Origin: Liolophura sinensis
Taxonomy: Eukaryota; Mollusca; Polyplacophora; Chitonida; Chitonidae
Assembly (NCBI RefSeq): GCF_032854445.1
Contig: NW_027018084.1
Coordinates: forward strand, 25,001-89,000
Length of the DNA: 64,000 bases
Reading direction: 5' to 3'
In this document: piece by piece, positions 1-12,486 of the stretch
How the letters are laid out: each line of letters opens with the position of its first letter
How positions within the stretch are numbered: position 1 is the first letter of the stretch
The notes under the pieces: model-generated
Database searches by the model: none
Seen by the model: the letters and a program-made list of their open reading frames with translations, nothing else
What the model was told of the DNA's origin: nothing
Position numbers and translations under genes: made by a program

Positions 1-60
1 AAGTGAAATATTCTTGAGTACGGCGTAAAACACCAATCAAATAAATATAATAATCCATTA
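1..60 (+). repeat. 3' end of dominant tRNA-derived SINE, cut by window edge
   Basis: The sequence matches the conserved SINE tail box (aagtgaaatattcttgagta, then cggcgtaaaacaccaatcaa) followed by an A/T-rich tail. The same box recurs across the window in both orientations. It lies just upstream of the first SLC16-like exon, so it is probably intronic. Confidence 0.85.
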
Positions 61-100
61 TTTCTCTTTAGTCACAATCATTTTTTTTGGTGTATTTCAG

Positions 101-1469
101 CTCTCTTGGCTGAGTCTTCTGGGTCTTACCTGTGCAGCTTTGTGTTTGCAGGTAAGTTAAAGACGTATCATAATGACGGCGTGATTCCAGGACATAAAAT
201 GGCCATGTGCATTGAGCAAAATGAGATGGTGTGTTAATCGGTTCTATAACTGCTGCCTTAAAACTAAAGTGTTACCTTTAACACTGTAAAGATCATGAGG
301 AGTGATTGCTTTCTTAAACTGCGTTTGAAGTGGCGATTTAAAGAGTTGGAATGTGAATGTGTCGCACTTCGGCTAGTGTTAAAACATTAACACTTTATAG
401 ATGTGCAGTCACTCCTAATGATCTGTATAGTGTTAAATGTAACACTTTAGTTTTGAGAGTGTAGTGTTTGCGCTGGCATTGACGAAGTCAGTAGGACGCG
501 TCTGAATCCACTGGCCGCCATGTTGCCTGGTATTATCTATCAGCAAACTTTTCAGAAATTTAGTTTTCTGTCCGACATGGGCCGAGTCGTCCCCAGGACC
601 GCCCTGAGGAAATGAACTTGGGGTTGTGTATTTGAATCCATCTCTTTCTACCTGGTTTGGTATTTTAGGTCAGGAGCTTTTCCAGGTACCTGTGAGTTTC
701 TATATCAGGCACTGCTCGATTTCTTTATCCAATAATGGAATGGTATCACCGAAATATTCTTTAGTACTCCCACACCAACAAAATCCCAACCAAGTAGAAA
801 AGTTTCCCCGGACTATAATTTTCGTATATTAAGCGAAAGTATAAGCTGGTTTGCCTGTGTCTGTGAACTGAGACCAACCACCATCGTGTAAATGGAAAAC
901 TATTTTTATGACAATTTTACATTGCACATCAAGTCGAGTTGAAAAGTACTAACTAACAGTTTATCTAAAGCAAATATTTGTACATAAAGTTAATTTTAGG
1001 GCGATTGTAAATATTTACAACAGGGTGGATCCGATTGTAATTTCTGATTGTAAGTTACCACTATCGTAGCTTACAACCCTTTGGTGCAAGAGGGTGTCTA
1101 CTGTAAGCTACGATCGAGATCTTTGTACAATGAACTTATGCCTACGATCCCTTTGTGCCAGCGGCCTTCAGTAGAGAATTAGCAGCTCTAGTAGTTGGAT
1201 GATAAGGCAGCCTAGAGCAACCATTTGTCTTGTCTGTTGCAGGTATCTCCTGTGCATGTAGCGCAGTCTTGGGTTTCGTTCTCATCAAGTTCAAGCACCC
1301 CAGGGACGTCGCGGAGCTAGACATTAACAACCCGGAGTGTGTAAGCCCTCCCCATTCGCGGCCCAGCAGTGTGCTATACGCGAGCCAGTTGTCTATACCA
1401 GGAGTTCCGTCCCCTTACCTCGAAATCAGATCCAGAACTGTCCAACTGCAAGTTCCCAGCGCTGATTAA
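101..1469 (+). CDS. SLC16-type transporter paralogue, last two exons (5' part outside window)
   Basis: Two exons are visible: 101-151 (51 nt, preceded by tgtatttcag and followed by gtaagt) and 1243-1469 (227 nt, preceded by tgtctgttgcag and ending in TAA). Both join in phase 1. The first encodes a membrane segment containing ESSGSYLCSFVFAG. The second encodes a final membrane helix (ISCACSAVLGFVLIKF) and a cytosolic tail ending VPSAD. The complete gene at 12487-20294 on the other strand has the same two exons with identical lengths and nearly identical sequence. By homology this is the C-terminal end of a 12-helix major-facilitator transporter for monocarboxylate-like substrates. The substrate cannot be inferred. 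The 5' exons lie left of the window. Confidence 0.85.
257..459. mobile_element. Fold-back (MITE-like) element in intron of SLC16 paralogue
   Basis: About 52 bp at 258-310 (starting ttaaaactaaagtgttacct) recur inverted at 405-459 with a few mismatches, around a roughly 95-bp centre. There is no coding sequence. This is the architecture of a non-autonomous DNA transposon; no clear target-site duplication was identified. Confidence 0.65.
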
Positions 1470-1510
1470 ATACGGAGCACAGCATGTAGCGGATGTATTT
1501 CCTTCCGCAG

Positions 1511-1671
1511 CATTTGTTTATTTGATTGGTGTTTTACGCCGTACTCAAGAATATTTCAATTATATGACGGCGACCAGCACGATAGTAGGAGGAAACCGGG
1601 CAGAGTCCAGTGGAAACCCACGACCATCCGCAGGTTGTTTCCAGACCTTGCCACATACCCTTCCGCAGTAA
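1511..1671 (-). repeat. Dominant SINE, antisense copy
   Basis: Reads ttgattggtgttttacgccg, then tactcaagaatatttcaa, then aggaaaccgggcagagtcca, which is the reverse complement of the 3' two thirds of the SINE consensus seen at 42428-42696. It starts about 40 bp after the SLC16 stop codon, so it is probably in the 3' UTR. Confidence 0.85.
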
Positions 1672-3055
1672 ACATATTTCATACGGTTTAGTTTTTATTC
1701 TGAATGTTCCTCATTTCTGTTTTTTTGCGCTTTGCGATATAACAAAAACGTTTGCAATGTTTCTCGTCTCTAACAGTTCATGTCACAAGCGTATACGTCA
1801 TCATCGAATACATTCTATCAACGACATAGGTGTTTTCGTTTTCACATCGAATCGAACGTTTATTTTGTATGCATTTTATCTGTTTTGAGAAGTGTACATT
1901 CCGCGTTAAAACACTGACATTACAACGTTACAACGCAAGGGCTGATGGCTCCCGACGTTTCAGCGGTGCCATACGGACCTCTACGCCCCTGCGCGTTCAT
2001 ACCCGGCTCTCACACAGGAGGAGAAAACATTCAAGGTCGTGACCAATTTAAATATTCAAACCACAGACCTGGAATGTACCCAAGCTTTTTACTTCGTGTC
2101 ACCGAGTTTGTCCGCCATAACGCATAATAAGTCAAATCTTAGTGTATAATATGGGTGTATAATGACAAAGATTTGTAATCCACAGGTTTTTATATTTTGG
2201 TAAATGTGATATCAAGTCTACATACATCAATCTTAATCAGTTTAACAGTTCCACTATTACAAATGTTAAACAACTAAACTTGCGAATGCTGTGATGCGCA
2301 CTGTTAGCCTTAAAAATTTCAAGTGATGCATAACAAAGACCCAAGCCTAGCCAAAGTCCAAACACTGTTGATTTGTAACAGTGAAAAGTTTTACAGCTTC
2401 TGTTTGCTGTAATTTTTTAACCATGAAACTTACGGCACCTACTTGTTGTAATTTTGTAACTATCTGTTTGATTTTGTGGCTTGGTTTTTATGGATTACAT
2501 TATATATACAACTGAAAACTCGATTTTTATCTAATCAGAAAGCCACAAGACAAGTGCTGCAGGGAGTCATATGGGCGTAGAACTGTAGGAATAGGATTGC
2601 CGTGGAAAAGTGAAATATTCTTCAGTACCGCGTAAACATTCTTCAGTCAACCAATCAGTTAATAATTCATTCCCAGTATATAAAGTGACTTACTTCTGTA
2701 ATGATAGTTGGAGGTGATTGTGTGTCAGGAGAATTATTTAGACCTATACACCAGATTAAACCAGATCTTGCTCGTTGGTGTTAACTTAATTGTGTCTAGA
2801 GAAAAGAAGAAAAATTGTATTGCAAACGTAGTGGCGTTTTTTGTGTTGGTTAATGTCATGATGGCATTCTGACATGTACAAAAACCTGCCTCCGTTTGTA
2901 GACCTGGTGCCACTTTCACAAAACTTCATTAATCAAATTTACCGTGACATCTTTTCGTACATAGCGTTGTCAACGTTATAATACAATAAAGCTACGTGGT
3001 TCACGGGTGAAATTTAGGAAAAAATTGACTTACGAAGTTAGGGGAAAGAGTCGCC

Positions 3056-3122
3056 TTGTCTGAGAAGGAGGCGTCTAGTCTAAGAAAGAGGCGCCTAGTC
3101 TTAGAAAGAGGCGCCTCGTGGA
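3056..3122. repeat. 22-bp tandem repeat, about 3 units
   Basis: The unit resembles gtctaagaaagaggcgccta and is repeated three times with small changes. Confidence 0.7.
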
Positions 3123-3711
3123 ATAGAATTCATATTCTACCTCCGTGATCTGAGAAACACGCGCTAATTGGAAGAAAACATGGGAACACTCAGAACAAAC
3201 AATTGCCAAGATGCCTCTTATTTAAGCGTGAAGACAAAAATCGCTCTTATGCAAATAAACTGTTCATCGTAATTGGTTCCGTAGACTTTTCATTTTCTAT
3301 ACTACTAGTCATTCAATGGTCTTAATCCATCCAGGGGACAAAGGGTGAAACCCCCCAAAATTCATTAAACAAATAAATAATAAATAAATAAATAAAAATA
3401 TGATAAATGACATAGGTACATACTGAAGCTCCGGTGAACAAACTGGGAGTTAGGAAGGTGAAGAAAGACGAACTGTTGTTAATCCACGGACCAGTGAAGG
3501 TCTATTAATATGTACATATGTGTGTTGTAAATGTCTTTTATTTTCAGTATGAAGGAAATTCCAAACGAATCATTGTGGTGTAATGCCACCAAAGTCCTGG
3601 TGATATTTAAATTCTTTATTCCATTAGAGAATCAAAATTTGATCTCTTACGCTTGGAAATCTAGATTTGATTCCATGCTGTAGCTGGCAAATATGGATTC
3701 AACTACATGTA

Positions 3712-4010
3712 CTGTAGTCAGTCGTATTGGGAAGTCTGAGGTCAGTAGTACTGGAAAGTCTAGAGTCAGTCGAACTGGGAAGTCTGGAGTCAGCCGCATT
3801 GGAAAGCCTGAAGTCAGTCGTATTTAGAAGTCCGGAGTCATTCATATTGGAAAGTCTGGGGTGACTAGTACTGGAGTCAGTCGCACTGGAAAGTCTGGGA
3901 TTAATGGTATAGGGAAAATCTGAAGTCAGTCATACTGGAATGTCTAGAGGGAGTCGTACTGGGATGTTTGGAGTGAGTCGTCCTGGATATCTGGAGTCAG
4001 TCGTACAAGG
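3712..4010. repeat. About 24-bp minisatellite, roughly 12 units
   Basis: Repeated units follow gtcagtcgtactgggaagtc plus tgga with drift in the tetranucleotide spacer. Degenerate units continue towards about 4390. Confidence 0.75.
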
Positions 4011-4639
4011 ATGGCTAGATTTATTGAAATACTTTGAACATGGATTTGATACAGCAGGGAAAATTTTGATCTCATGTATTGGAAAGTCTGATTGTAATAC
4101 TTTAGAAACTACTATAGTAATTGTAGTGGGTATTTGTTTAATTGGAAAATCTGTGTTTTATGCAGATTGGAAAATTTATATTCGATTCCTTCGGGTAATC
4201 TGGATGTAGATTAATTACTTGTAATTTTATGTTTCATCCAACTGAGAAAATCCGTATGTGATATTGGTTGGAATTTTAAGTTTGAACCCACTCGAAACTT
4301 TGTATGTGAACTGAATTGAAATTTTACGTTTCATCATACTTAGAACTTTTAGTTTGATTCCAGCTGGAAATCGTCACTTCCTCTACCTTATTTAGACTGT
4401 GTTTTGTGTTGTTTACTCTGGCATGTGATACTAATAGAGGTTACTATCGTAATATCGTGGGGCCATCAGGTATAGTTAGTCTGGACATATGTGAGTGGCA
4501 AACTTGGGCCACCTCAATTGTCATCAGTTATTCATGCCCGTGTTACTCAAGTCACGAAACATCAGCCTGAGATATGAGTCGTGGATTCATGAAATGTTCC
4601 CAGTCTCTGTTGTGTAAATTAAAGGTTTTAATTTGACCG

Positions 4640-4765
4640 TACACGTAAAGTACAAAAGCATGATCCTACACGTGAAGGTCAAAAGCCTGAACATACACGT
4701 GAAGGCCAAAAGTCTGGCCATACACGTGAATCCCGGAAACCTGAACGTACACATGAAAGTCGAAA
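4640..4765. repeat. 27-bp minisatellite, about 5 units
   Basis: The unit resembles tacacgtgaaggtcaaaagc plus ctgaaca and is repeated with substitutions. Confidence 0.7.
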
Positions 4766-5221
4766 GCGTGATTGGCCTAATGGCAGATAACACTGTCGCT
4801 CTCTCTTAGCATTACGCACACATAAGACGGAAATCATTTGTATATTATAACATATCTTGCCATATCAAGCGTACCGCCATTGTTTCATTAATACTCCATG
4901 TGACAATCCATCGCGATGAATATACAGTTTATACAGCAATAAAGTTTCTTGGCATGACTTTCTGGAGTCTTTTTGAGAACGTCTCCTCTTTGCATGATTC
5001 GGTCCTAATTCCGTACTTTAAATACTTTCTTAGTTCTTGGGTGGTTTGTGTTAAATGTCGTTTTGGGAAATACCCTATGAATATTGACCAGAGACGTCCT
5101 TATTGATCTACTGATATACGCTAGCTTATTCACTTTAAGTATTGGCGGCGTCGTGGTCCTAGGCCCCCGATCACTTATCACTGAGGTCCCAGGATCTAAT
5201 CCAGCCATCGCTTGTTCATTT

Positions 5222-5345
5222 ATATATTTATTTGTTTTTTATTTATTTATATATTTGATTGGTGTTTTAAGTCGCACTCAAGAATATTTCACCTACACAA
5301 CGGCAGCCAGCATTATATTAGGATGAAACTGGGCTCATGCCGTAA
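5222..5345 (-). repeat. Dominant SINE, antisense fragment
   Basis: Contains ttgattggtgttttaagtcg and actcaagaatatttcaccta, the antisense SINE tail. Its A/T-rich tail is at the left end. Confidence 0.8.
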
Positions 5346-5984
5346 CCATCCAAGATGATTTTTCCGAACGTTCGTGGGCAAATAAGGGAAATCCCTATGA
5401 ACCAGGTGATGTGACGTCACATTATTTAAATGTTATCCGAAACATACAGCGTATTTTATCCAACTTTAAATTCATTTATGACACATCACTAATTCTGAAA
5501 AAAATTTATTTAAACAGCTTTGTCATATACTTTATATTTGGTTATTTCAAACTTCCGAAAAGAAGAAAATTTGCAATTAAGATTGTTCCTAATAACACAT
5601 TTTCCCTCATTTCTCAAATTCAAAAGAAACATTTGCAACACCTACTTGTGATGGTTTTGTGACATTTGATAATTAATTCTTCAGTCACTGAATAGAAATA
5701 AATTCCTTGAGAAGGATGTAAAACAGAATATACCTAAATTCTACACGTTTCAAGAAATATTACACTGCATGCGAAAGATAAACTTATCTTGTAACCTGTG
5801 AAAATCAACCTACATATCTCGTTGAAAATGTCACAATTCTCAGCACATGGTTTATCTGTGTTAGGCCTTTGCCTTCCCGAGTAGACTTAATAATAACATT
5901 CAAAGAAATCCAACTATGCGATTGAAGAAACAGGACTTGAAGCTGTGTTTTTCTTTATTTGATGGTAATTTAACGTCATGCTAA

Positions 5985-6240
5985 ACAATTTTTCGACGTT
6001 TGACGTGGCGTACAGATTTGAAAGAGCCGTCGATGCCCGATTTTGACCACAGATATTCGCTGACCTGGCAGAAAAGAGTAATACATACCTTGTCCAACCC
6101 GTCGTGGTGAGCTCATGCTTGAGTGGACGACTAAGAGGAAGCGGTCCGTAACACCACAAACTTTCGGGACACACAGAACAGTGGTAGCCTGGAGATTTTT
6201 GTCCGTGGTATGCATAATTTTCATGGCTATTGCTGGTATT
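5985..6240 (-). repeat. Unclassified dispersed repeat, copy 1
   Basis: The reverse complement shares about 170 bp with 8440-8650, including attatgcataccacg, gacaaaaatctccaagctac (with variants) and the block around ccactcaagcat and gggttggacaaggtatgta. The open frames in it are not conserved between copies, so I treat it as non-coding repeat. Confidence 0.6.
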
Positions 6241-6399
6241 GCAAGCCAAAACAGGTGTATAGATCTGAAGGTCTATACACATATATAGCAGAGAAGTTCT
6301 CTGCCCAGCCGACATACACGTCAATATCTCCAGCACGAAAACCCCTCACAACTGATTTCTCTTATAAAATGCTACTAACACTCGTTAGGTGATAGGTTC

Positions 6400-9300
6400 A
6401 GAGCTGGTTAGGACGCAACTCAAATCACCTCAACTCGTACGAGTTGGTCCCATTCACTGATGGCCGTGCGACTTCAAGACTTGCTAGCACACAAATAACG
6501 ACTATAGTACTCCAGTACAGTCTCTTCGTTAGTTCCCATACATGAGCGCTCATGACCCGACGGAACCGACCAGCGGCCCATTTCTCAAAGACATTTTTGA
6601 CTTATGTCAAAATTTAAAACCTTGTCACAATGGTTAGATTTTGCTAATGGAAGTTGAAATTTTGAAACATTTGACCTCAGATAACATTTCTGAGGTGGTC
6701 GAAATTTCAATTCCTTGGGCCTCGAAAAATAAAATTTAAAATCGTATTTCAGGTGTAGACTTAAGTCAGAAATGCCCATGTGGAATCGGCCCCAAGTGAG
6801 TCGAGTAGGGTCTTAAGCTCTCGTGTAATGTCATGTAAAAGACGCATTCGTTCAATGGATCAAGCAAAAAATATAAATTTGACATCACTAATATCTCTGT
6901 GTCACCACAGACCACGGTATTTGATATTTTAAAACCTTTTTACTGGTTTACAAAAGTGGTTTAAGAATATAAATCGTTGTGCCGGAGAGTGTTTAATGGC
7001 TTTAAGTAATACAATCTTTGTACTTCCATAGCTTGGTGTACAAAATAGGACGTAGGCCCGAGCCCAGTTTCACAAAGATGTTGTACATGTACGATAATCG
7101 CACATGTGGGACAAATATGCGAGAATAGTGACGTCCAAATGTCATACGACAAATGAACGATATAAAATGTCGCTCGCCGCCTTGTGAAACAGGGCCCTGC
7201 ATGGTGTCTGTGAAAAGTGTCTTCGGCATGGCGCTCCAGTGAGGCGCCTTGTATACATGCCTGCATTGTGATTGGCTTGCTATGATACACGTATGTCCAA
7301 AATAATGCGACGTTTAAACCCCAATCTTAAGATGGAGAACGGTGAATGTTCGTAATATTAATTTTTCAGTAGAACATATTCAAACCTGGAATCATGAACA
7401 AATTTACCACAGCATCTGTTCGCATGCATTAACAAACTGCAAAACTCGACAGGTATCTGTCTAAACATTTTGGTCGTATGAGGCAAACTCAACATTACAG
7501 GCATTTATACCGTGATACTGACCTTCTTTGGTTTTTTGTTGGCGTCGACTGTCCACCAGGACGCACCTTCCATGTGTTACCAGTCTCAGAAAGTCCCTAC
7601 ATGGAAGTTTACATGTCGAAAAACACCTGTTACATTGGATTTCTGCCAAGAATCTTTAAATTTTCTGCCTTCGAATAATAATAATAATATATATATATAT
7701 CATATATATAACACCTGCACTGAATTTTCCATTTTCGCAGAATTCCCTAAAGAATCACTGCCTTAGATAGTAATATTGACAACTGATTTCCACCTGTTCT
7801 TATTTTAGATCGTACAAAAAGTATCATTTGTCGTCTGCTTGAGTAACTATTTAGTTTCTCTAAAGTCAGCACCATGCCGAGTTTCTAATCAGCTTCGGCT
7901 ATGGTTTTCTTGAATTTCATGAACCGAAGAATGACATAATGGGGTTATGAATGAAGGACCAATTACTGGCTCATACTTCTCAGGATTGTATAAATAATTC
8001 CTTCCTTTGATTTTTTCGTTAAATGTTTAAAATAGAGATAATGGATTGTTGAATAAAACTGGTTCATAGCAGCTCAAGCTAGCTTACCTCTTCTTATGTA
8101 GGGCCATGTTTTGAATATTAACCTTCTGCCCAAATAGTACCCAGCTATGCACCCTCTACCACCAAGGCTGAAGAAGAATAAGGAAAAAGAAAATACAGTG
8201 ACGCTACCCGCAATTAAATAGACGTCATTGTCTATTCTAGAATTATTCAAAATGCTGTGTGGTGTTCACATTTAATAAATAATAACATGAAAACGATGCA
8301 ATAGGACGAGACCTCGAGAAAGCTTAGTCCACCAGCGGAATTTTGGTTTATGCTTAGCGAATAGAAAAATCTTCCTAATGAGAACGTATACGCTGTCTGC
8401 CAACTATATCAACTTCACGACCTGCAATGCAGAATCGCCCCTGGTAGAAATCATAGAAATTATGCATACCACGAGCTAGGACAAAAATCTCCAAGCTACG
8501 ACCATTCTGTGTGATCCGAAAGCGTGTGTTCTTACGGGCCTGCTCTCAGTTGCCCACTCAAGCATGGACTCGGTAAGACGACGTTGGGTTAGGTATGTAT
8601 CGCTACTTAATGCTGTTTAGAGAACGTCTGCTGTCAACATTGTCGCATAGGGGGACGCAATCGGGTATCACGACTTATCCGCTGATTGCTGAAGTAAACG
8701 TGTAAAATTACAGGATTTATGGTATAATTAAGATATCTAAGTCCTTACACTGTAATAACAATCAGTGTGTTTTTACTGTAAAATTTGTTAGATTTGGGCT
8801 ACAGCGCTTTTTTACTGCTGATAAACAGCTCTCCCATAACTGTAAATTTACAGTTAAGTACGTAGTTAAGTAACCACGGTGCTGTAAAAGCTCGGCATCG
8901 TCTCATTTTTATTAGCAGTCCGAGTGCTGTAAAAGTATACATACAAGTCAAGTAGATGCATGGTGTATAGTTACAGCTGGTGATCGGTACATTAAAGTCA
9001 ACAAAGTCTGACAACATTTTTCACAAGTCACATGACACAGTAGGGCTGTTTTTACCTCTGATTACAAAAGAGTTCCAGCGCGAAACTCCGCTATTCTTGG
9101 GGGTTTTAAAGCCATACTTTTCACTAGCAGACATGTTTCTGAGGCAGAAAAAAAAAGGAATCCTCCTCGACATACTTTAGACTTAGATTGAATGATTGGT
9201 GTTTTACGTCACATATCATAGCTTTACCGTGGCGAGAACAGTTACATTTAACAAATAAAGAACACAACGCTTGTAGACATGACATGTAAATGACAACGTC

Positions 9301-10700
9301 TAGATCCGTCACCTTTTACTATATGCTTTCTAGACAACTGGAACCCTATTGTTTTGACACTCAAGGCCCCACGGGGCCTTTAGCTTTGTCCTCTTGGGAC
9401 AAGCCATAACAGGAGAGTGTACGGTGGTCAACGTCATACTTAATGTAGCTGAGACAGATTTCCACAGCGCTTTATTTAGAGAAAGAAGCCATAAAAATCT
9501 TGAAATAGGTTGACCGTCAAAATCTGAACCTTTCTATGCCGGCAGCTGGGAGGGGTGGCTAGCAACCCCGATGGGAAAGTCACTCGCAGCCTCATCACCA
9601 CCTGTCTCCTTGTGTCCTCTCCCTCAGAATTTCAAACTTTCATCATTAAAACTCATACCTGCCCAAAGCTTAGACAATTTCCATCATTTTGATACCAAGC
9701 ATGCACCTGTACACCAAAAACGGCAGGCTGGCAGCAAAAAAAAAGACTTTACACCCTAAAATACACAGAACTACCCTACTGAAAAACGGAAGGTGTAATG
9801 GGGGTCTGTGTCCAGTACGATACCACCGGATGGGAATGAAACAAAGGAGAGTTGCTGCCCTTGACTGCCGACGACACTGCGTTGCCGGAAATGATTTCGT
9901 CATGACGCAGCAATCATAAGTTGATCATTGAAAACAAAACGTGATTACTGTCATTCCTCATTAATCTTGCAAATGATGCTGTCTAATTTCTTTTAGTCGA
10001 AATAATATAGTTTTAAGCATATTTATTACATTAATGCATAAATAGCAAATTGTGGAGGATTTACCCTGTTAACATTCATTTTATATGTTAAAACAAGATC
10101 AATTCATATTGATATCCCCTCGAAAAACGCCTGGCGAGGGGTCTAGAAAATAACGCAAATATTTGCAAGAAATATCCATGTTTAAAAAACGGAATTGTAA
10201 TTTAAAGATCAGAATCCAGGAATATAAAAAACGGAATTCCGTTTTAAAACGGAAGAATATCATATGTGTACTAGCCAACAGCATAGTGCCAACTGTAACA
10301 AAGGATATCCTTAGATATATTCATCTTGTGAAAACAACTTCATCACCTTGGACAGAGCAGCTAAAAAAATATGCCTCACCCTGTTCCAGAGGCACAAATG
10401 ACAAAGGTCTCATGATACAGTTGGGCTCCAAACTCCCCTATTAGCTGCTTTTTAAAGCTTAATACCTTTATCATTTACTTTATCATATTTTTTAATCGAG
10501 AATTTGTCGAAACACAGGATATGTCCTCTTTTTTACGAACTAGAAGCAGAATGTAAAACTAAACTTCTACTGTTAATGTATTACATACCGGCTTTGACTA
10601 AAACCTGTTCATCAGTTAGCTTTTTTTGTTAAAATTTTTTTGATTCTGTTTGCAATACAGAATGAATTTAAACAGTTTCTAAACCAATATTCATCATGGT
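6400..10700. other. Gene-poor interval
   Basis: No recognisable coding exon. It contains the second copy of the repeat at 5985-6240, a stretch at about 7195-7250 resembling part of the second SINE family (tgtcttcggcatg), a short SINE tail at about 9190 and several AT-rich tracts. Confidence 0.5.
8440..8650 (+). repeat. Unclassified dispersed repeat, copy 2
   Basis: Inverted relative to the copy at 5985-6240. The sequence just upstream (8205-8340, containing ttcaaaatgctgtgtgg and aaaacgatgcaataggac) also matches 14860-14960, so a larger composite repeat may exist. Confidence 0.55.
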
Positions 10701-10746
10701 TGGTATAGCCACGTGATTTCATTACAGAAATGCCGCCTCACGTCGG

Positions 10747-11937
10747 ATGTTCGTGTGCCTGATTACATGTGTGATGCTCCTTATGATAGCCATTATGCGG
10801 TCAGAGACAGTTTCCTGCTACTTCTCCAAGGCGACACCGAGTTTAACACGCTCAATTATCAAGGGTCTTTGGTCTGATCGCGACAAACAGAGCGCAGTGT
10901 TTACTCTTCCCCCTAAAGTATCCGCGTCATCCTTCACAACAGCTCCTGAAAAGTCCCATAGCAACGCGCATGCCAAGTGTAAGGAAAAACGTCACGTGAT
11001 ATACGTCAGAATCCCCAAAACCGGAAGCAGCACGATGACCTATCTCATTTGGCGATTTGGAAATTCCAGAGGTCTCAGGTTTTTGCTTCCAAGGCCAGGT
11101 TTTCAAGACACCCAACACAAACTCACGTTCAGAAGGTTTTACTTACCAAATGCGAACAAATATTGCGATTTGATGGCCAATCACGTGATCTATGGTTACG
11201 CAAATTTCAAACGATATTTTCCTGCTGATGTTGTCTTCGTTTCTCTGTTACGAGAACCAATGGACCAGTTATATTCAACCATCTATTACCTGAACTATAA
11301 CATTCCTGGAGAAAACAAAGTAAAAAATTATTTACTCGACCCTGTAAAATATGAACCCAAATCTGGTTATCGATTCTTCACCCATAACCCAATGATGTCA
11401 TATTTTGGCTTAGCTCCGAGTTATTTTCGAAATGTTGATAAAATCCGTCAAAAAATCGCAGAAGTTGATGACAGATTTGCAATGGTGTTGATTTTGGAGA
11501 AATTTGACGAGTCGCTGGTGTTACTCAAACGTAAACTCTGCTGGACGACAAATGATATTTTATATATGGTCCAAAATGAGAACAGAAAAAAGCCAGTTGT
11601 AAATATTACTGCACAGGACAAAGAGAACCTAAAAAACTGGTCAATGGCGGACTACACTTTGTATGAACACTTTCTTAGTAAACTTCAACGATCCATTGAA
11701 ACCGAAGGGGAAGACTTTCAACAGGAACTCTCATTGTTCCGTGCTATTCAACGACAATTCGTGGAATTTTGCCGAAGTCCAAACTCTAACCAGACGCTGA
11801 GAATTGCGTCTAGTAAATTTTCTGCGAAATTTAAAGTTCCATACAGGGATTGTCAGTGGATGGCAACACGTGGACGGCACGTGCTACAGGACATTCGACG
11901 TCAACAAAGTCTGACCAATTTTTGTAATTATGAATAA
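10747..11937 (+). CDS. Galactose-3-O-sulfotransferase-like protein, copy 1
   Basis: One uninterrupted 396-aa coding exon of the Gal3ST type. These Golgi type II membrane enzymes transfer sulfate from PAPS to galactose residues on glycolipids or glycoproteins. A short N-terminal stretch is followed by a hydrophobic anchor (residues 2-17). The 5'-phosphosulfate-binding loop RIPKTGSST is at 88-96, a 3'-phosphate-binding segment SLLREPMDQLYS at 166-177, and the family block FDESLVLLKRKLCW at 253-266. N-glycosylation sequons occur at N286, N297 and N348. Length fits the family. A splice acceptor (ttcattacag) ends at 10727, so a 5' UTR intron is likely. An ATG at 10730 opens a 10-codon frame that overlaps the chosen start. 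The paralogue at 31350-32555 is closely similar from residue 76 onward and diverges in the stem. The acceptor substrate is unknown. Confidence 0.9.
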   Translation: MFVCLITCVMLLMIAIMRSETVSCYFSKATPSLTRSIIKGLWSDRDKQSAVFTLPPKVSASSFTTAPEKSHSNAHAKCKEKRHVIYVRIPKTGSSTMTYLIWRFGNSRGLRFLLPRPGFQDTQHKLTFRRFYLPNANKYCDLMANHVIYGYANFKRYFPADVVFVSLLREPMDQLYSTIYYLNYNIPGENKVKNYLLDPVKYEPKSGYRFFTHNPMMSYFGLAPSYFRNVDKIRQKIAEVDDRFAMVLILEKFDESLVLLKRKLCWTTNDILYMVQNENRKKPVVNITAQDKENLKNWSMADYTLYEHFLSKLQRSIETEGEDFQQELSLFRAIQRQFVEFCRSPNSNQTLRIASSKFSAKFKVPYRDCQWMATRGRHVLQDIRRQQSLTNFCNYE

Positions 11938-11938
11938 A
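11933..11938 (+). promoter_or_regulatory. AATAAA hexamer overlapping the stop codon
   Basis: The last codons read GAA TAA and run into A-rich sequence, giving AATAAA across the stop of copy 1. The paralogue has AATAAA at 32555-32560, beginning on the last base of its stop. Whether either is used for polyadenylation cannot be seen here. Confidence 0.45.
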
Positions 11939-12486
11939 AAAAACCTCTGAGCATCTATGCTAAAATATTAAGGTGGATTTGTAATTCGTTTATCACTTGT
12001 ATCTGGCATATATATTTATTATCTACCTATTACCAATATTTCACAAAGATATGACCAAAGTTGTCGATAATGACAGAAAAACTCGGTGACAAGGAGCGGA
12101 GACAATGAGGTTTACTCGAAGTCTCTAGAAACTTTTCCCAAGATACCATAGCTCCAGAGCTGAAAAACAACACAAGAAAAACTATTTTTGTATTCTATAT
12201 TTCGGCGTGACTTCAGGGATTAGTGAAGAAACAAAACCTTTCTCTCCTTCAGGAAACAGAAACAAACAGTTTTTTGTACATGGCCACATACTTACTTTGA
12301 AATATAGAACACCAAAACTTGGTGTTGACTTTAATGTTAGTCAGAAAAAAATATTGTTTACATTGCCTATTAAAATGAGAAACAGTCATAATGAAAACGT
12401 TGTATGTAATGCAAAGCAATGAGTCCACAGTGAAAGAAAGTATGTATCCGCTATACACTAAATGTTTCTCGTCTTGTGCCCAGTTG

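Larger units (their letters stand above)
1690..5220. other. Gene-poor interval between repeats
   Basis: No open frame here has splice context or recognisable motifs. A degraded SINE tail lies at about 2605-2680 (+). Three short tandem arrays at 3056-3122, 3712-4010 and 4640-4765 are listed separately. Nothing else could be identified. Confidence 0.5.

Noticed and set aside
5914-6336. 140-codon minus-strand open frame
   Set aside because: It overlaps a dispersed repeat whose other copy (8440-8650) does not keep the frame.
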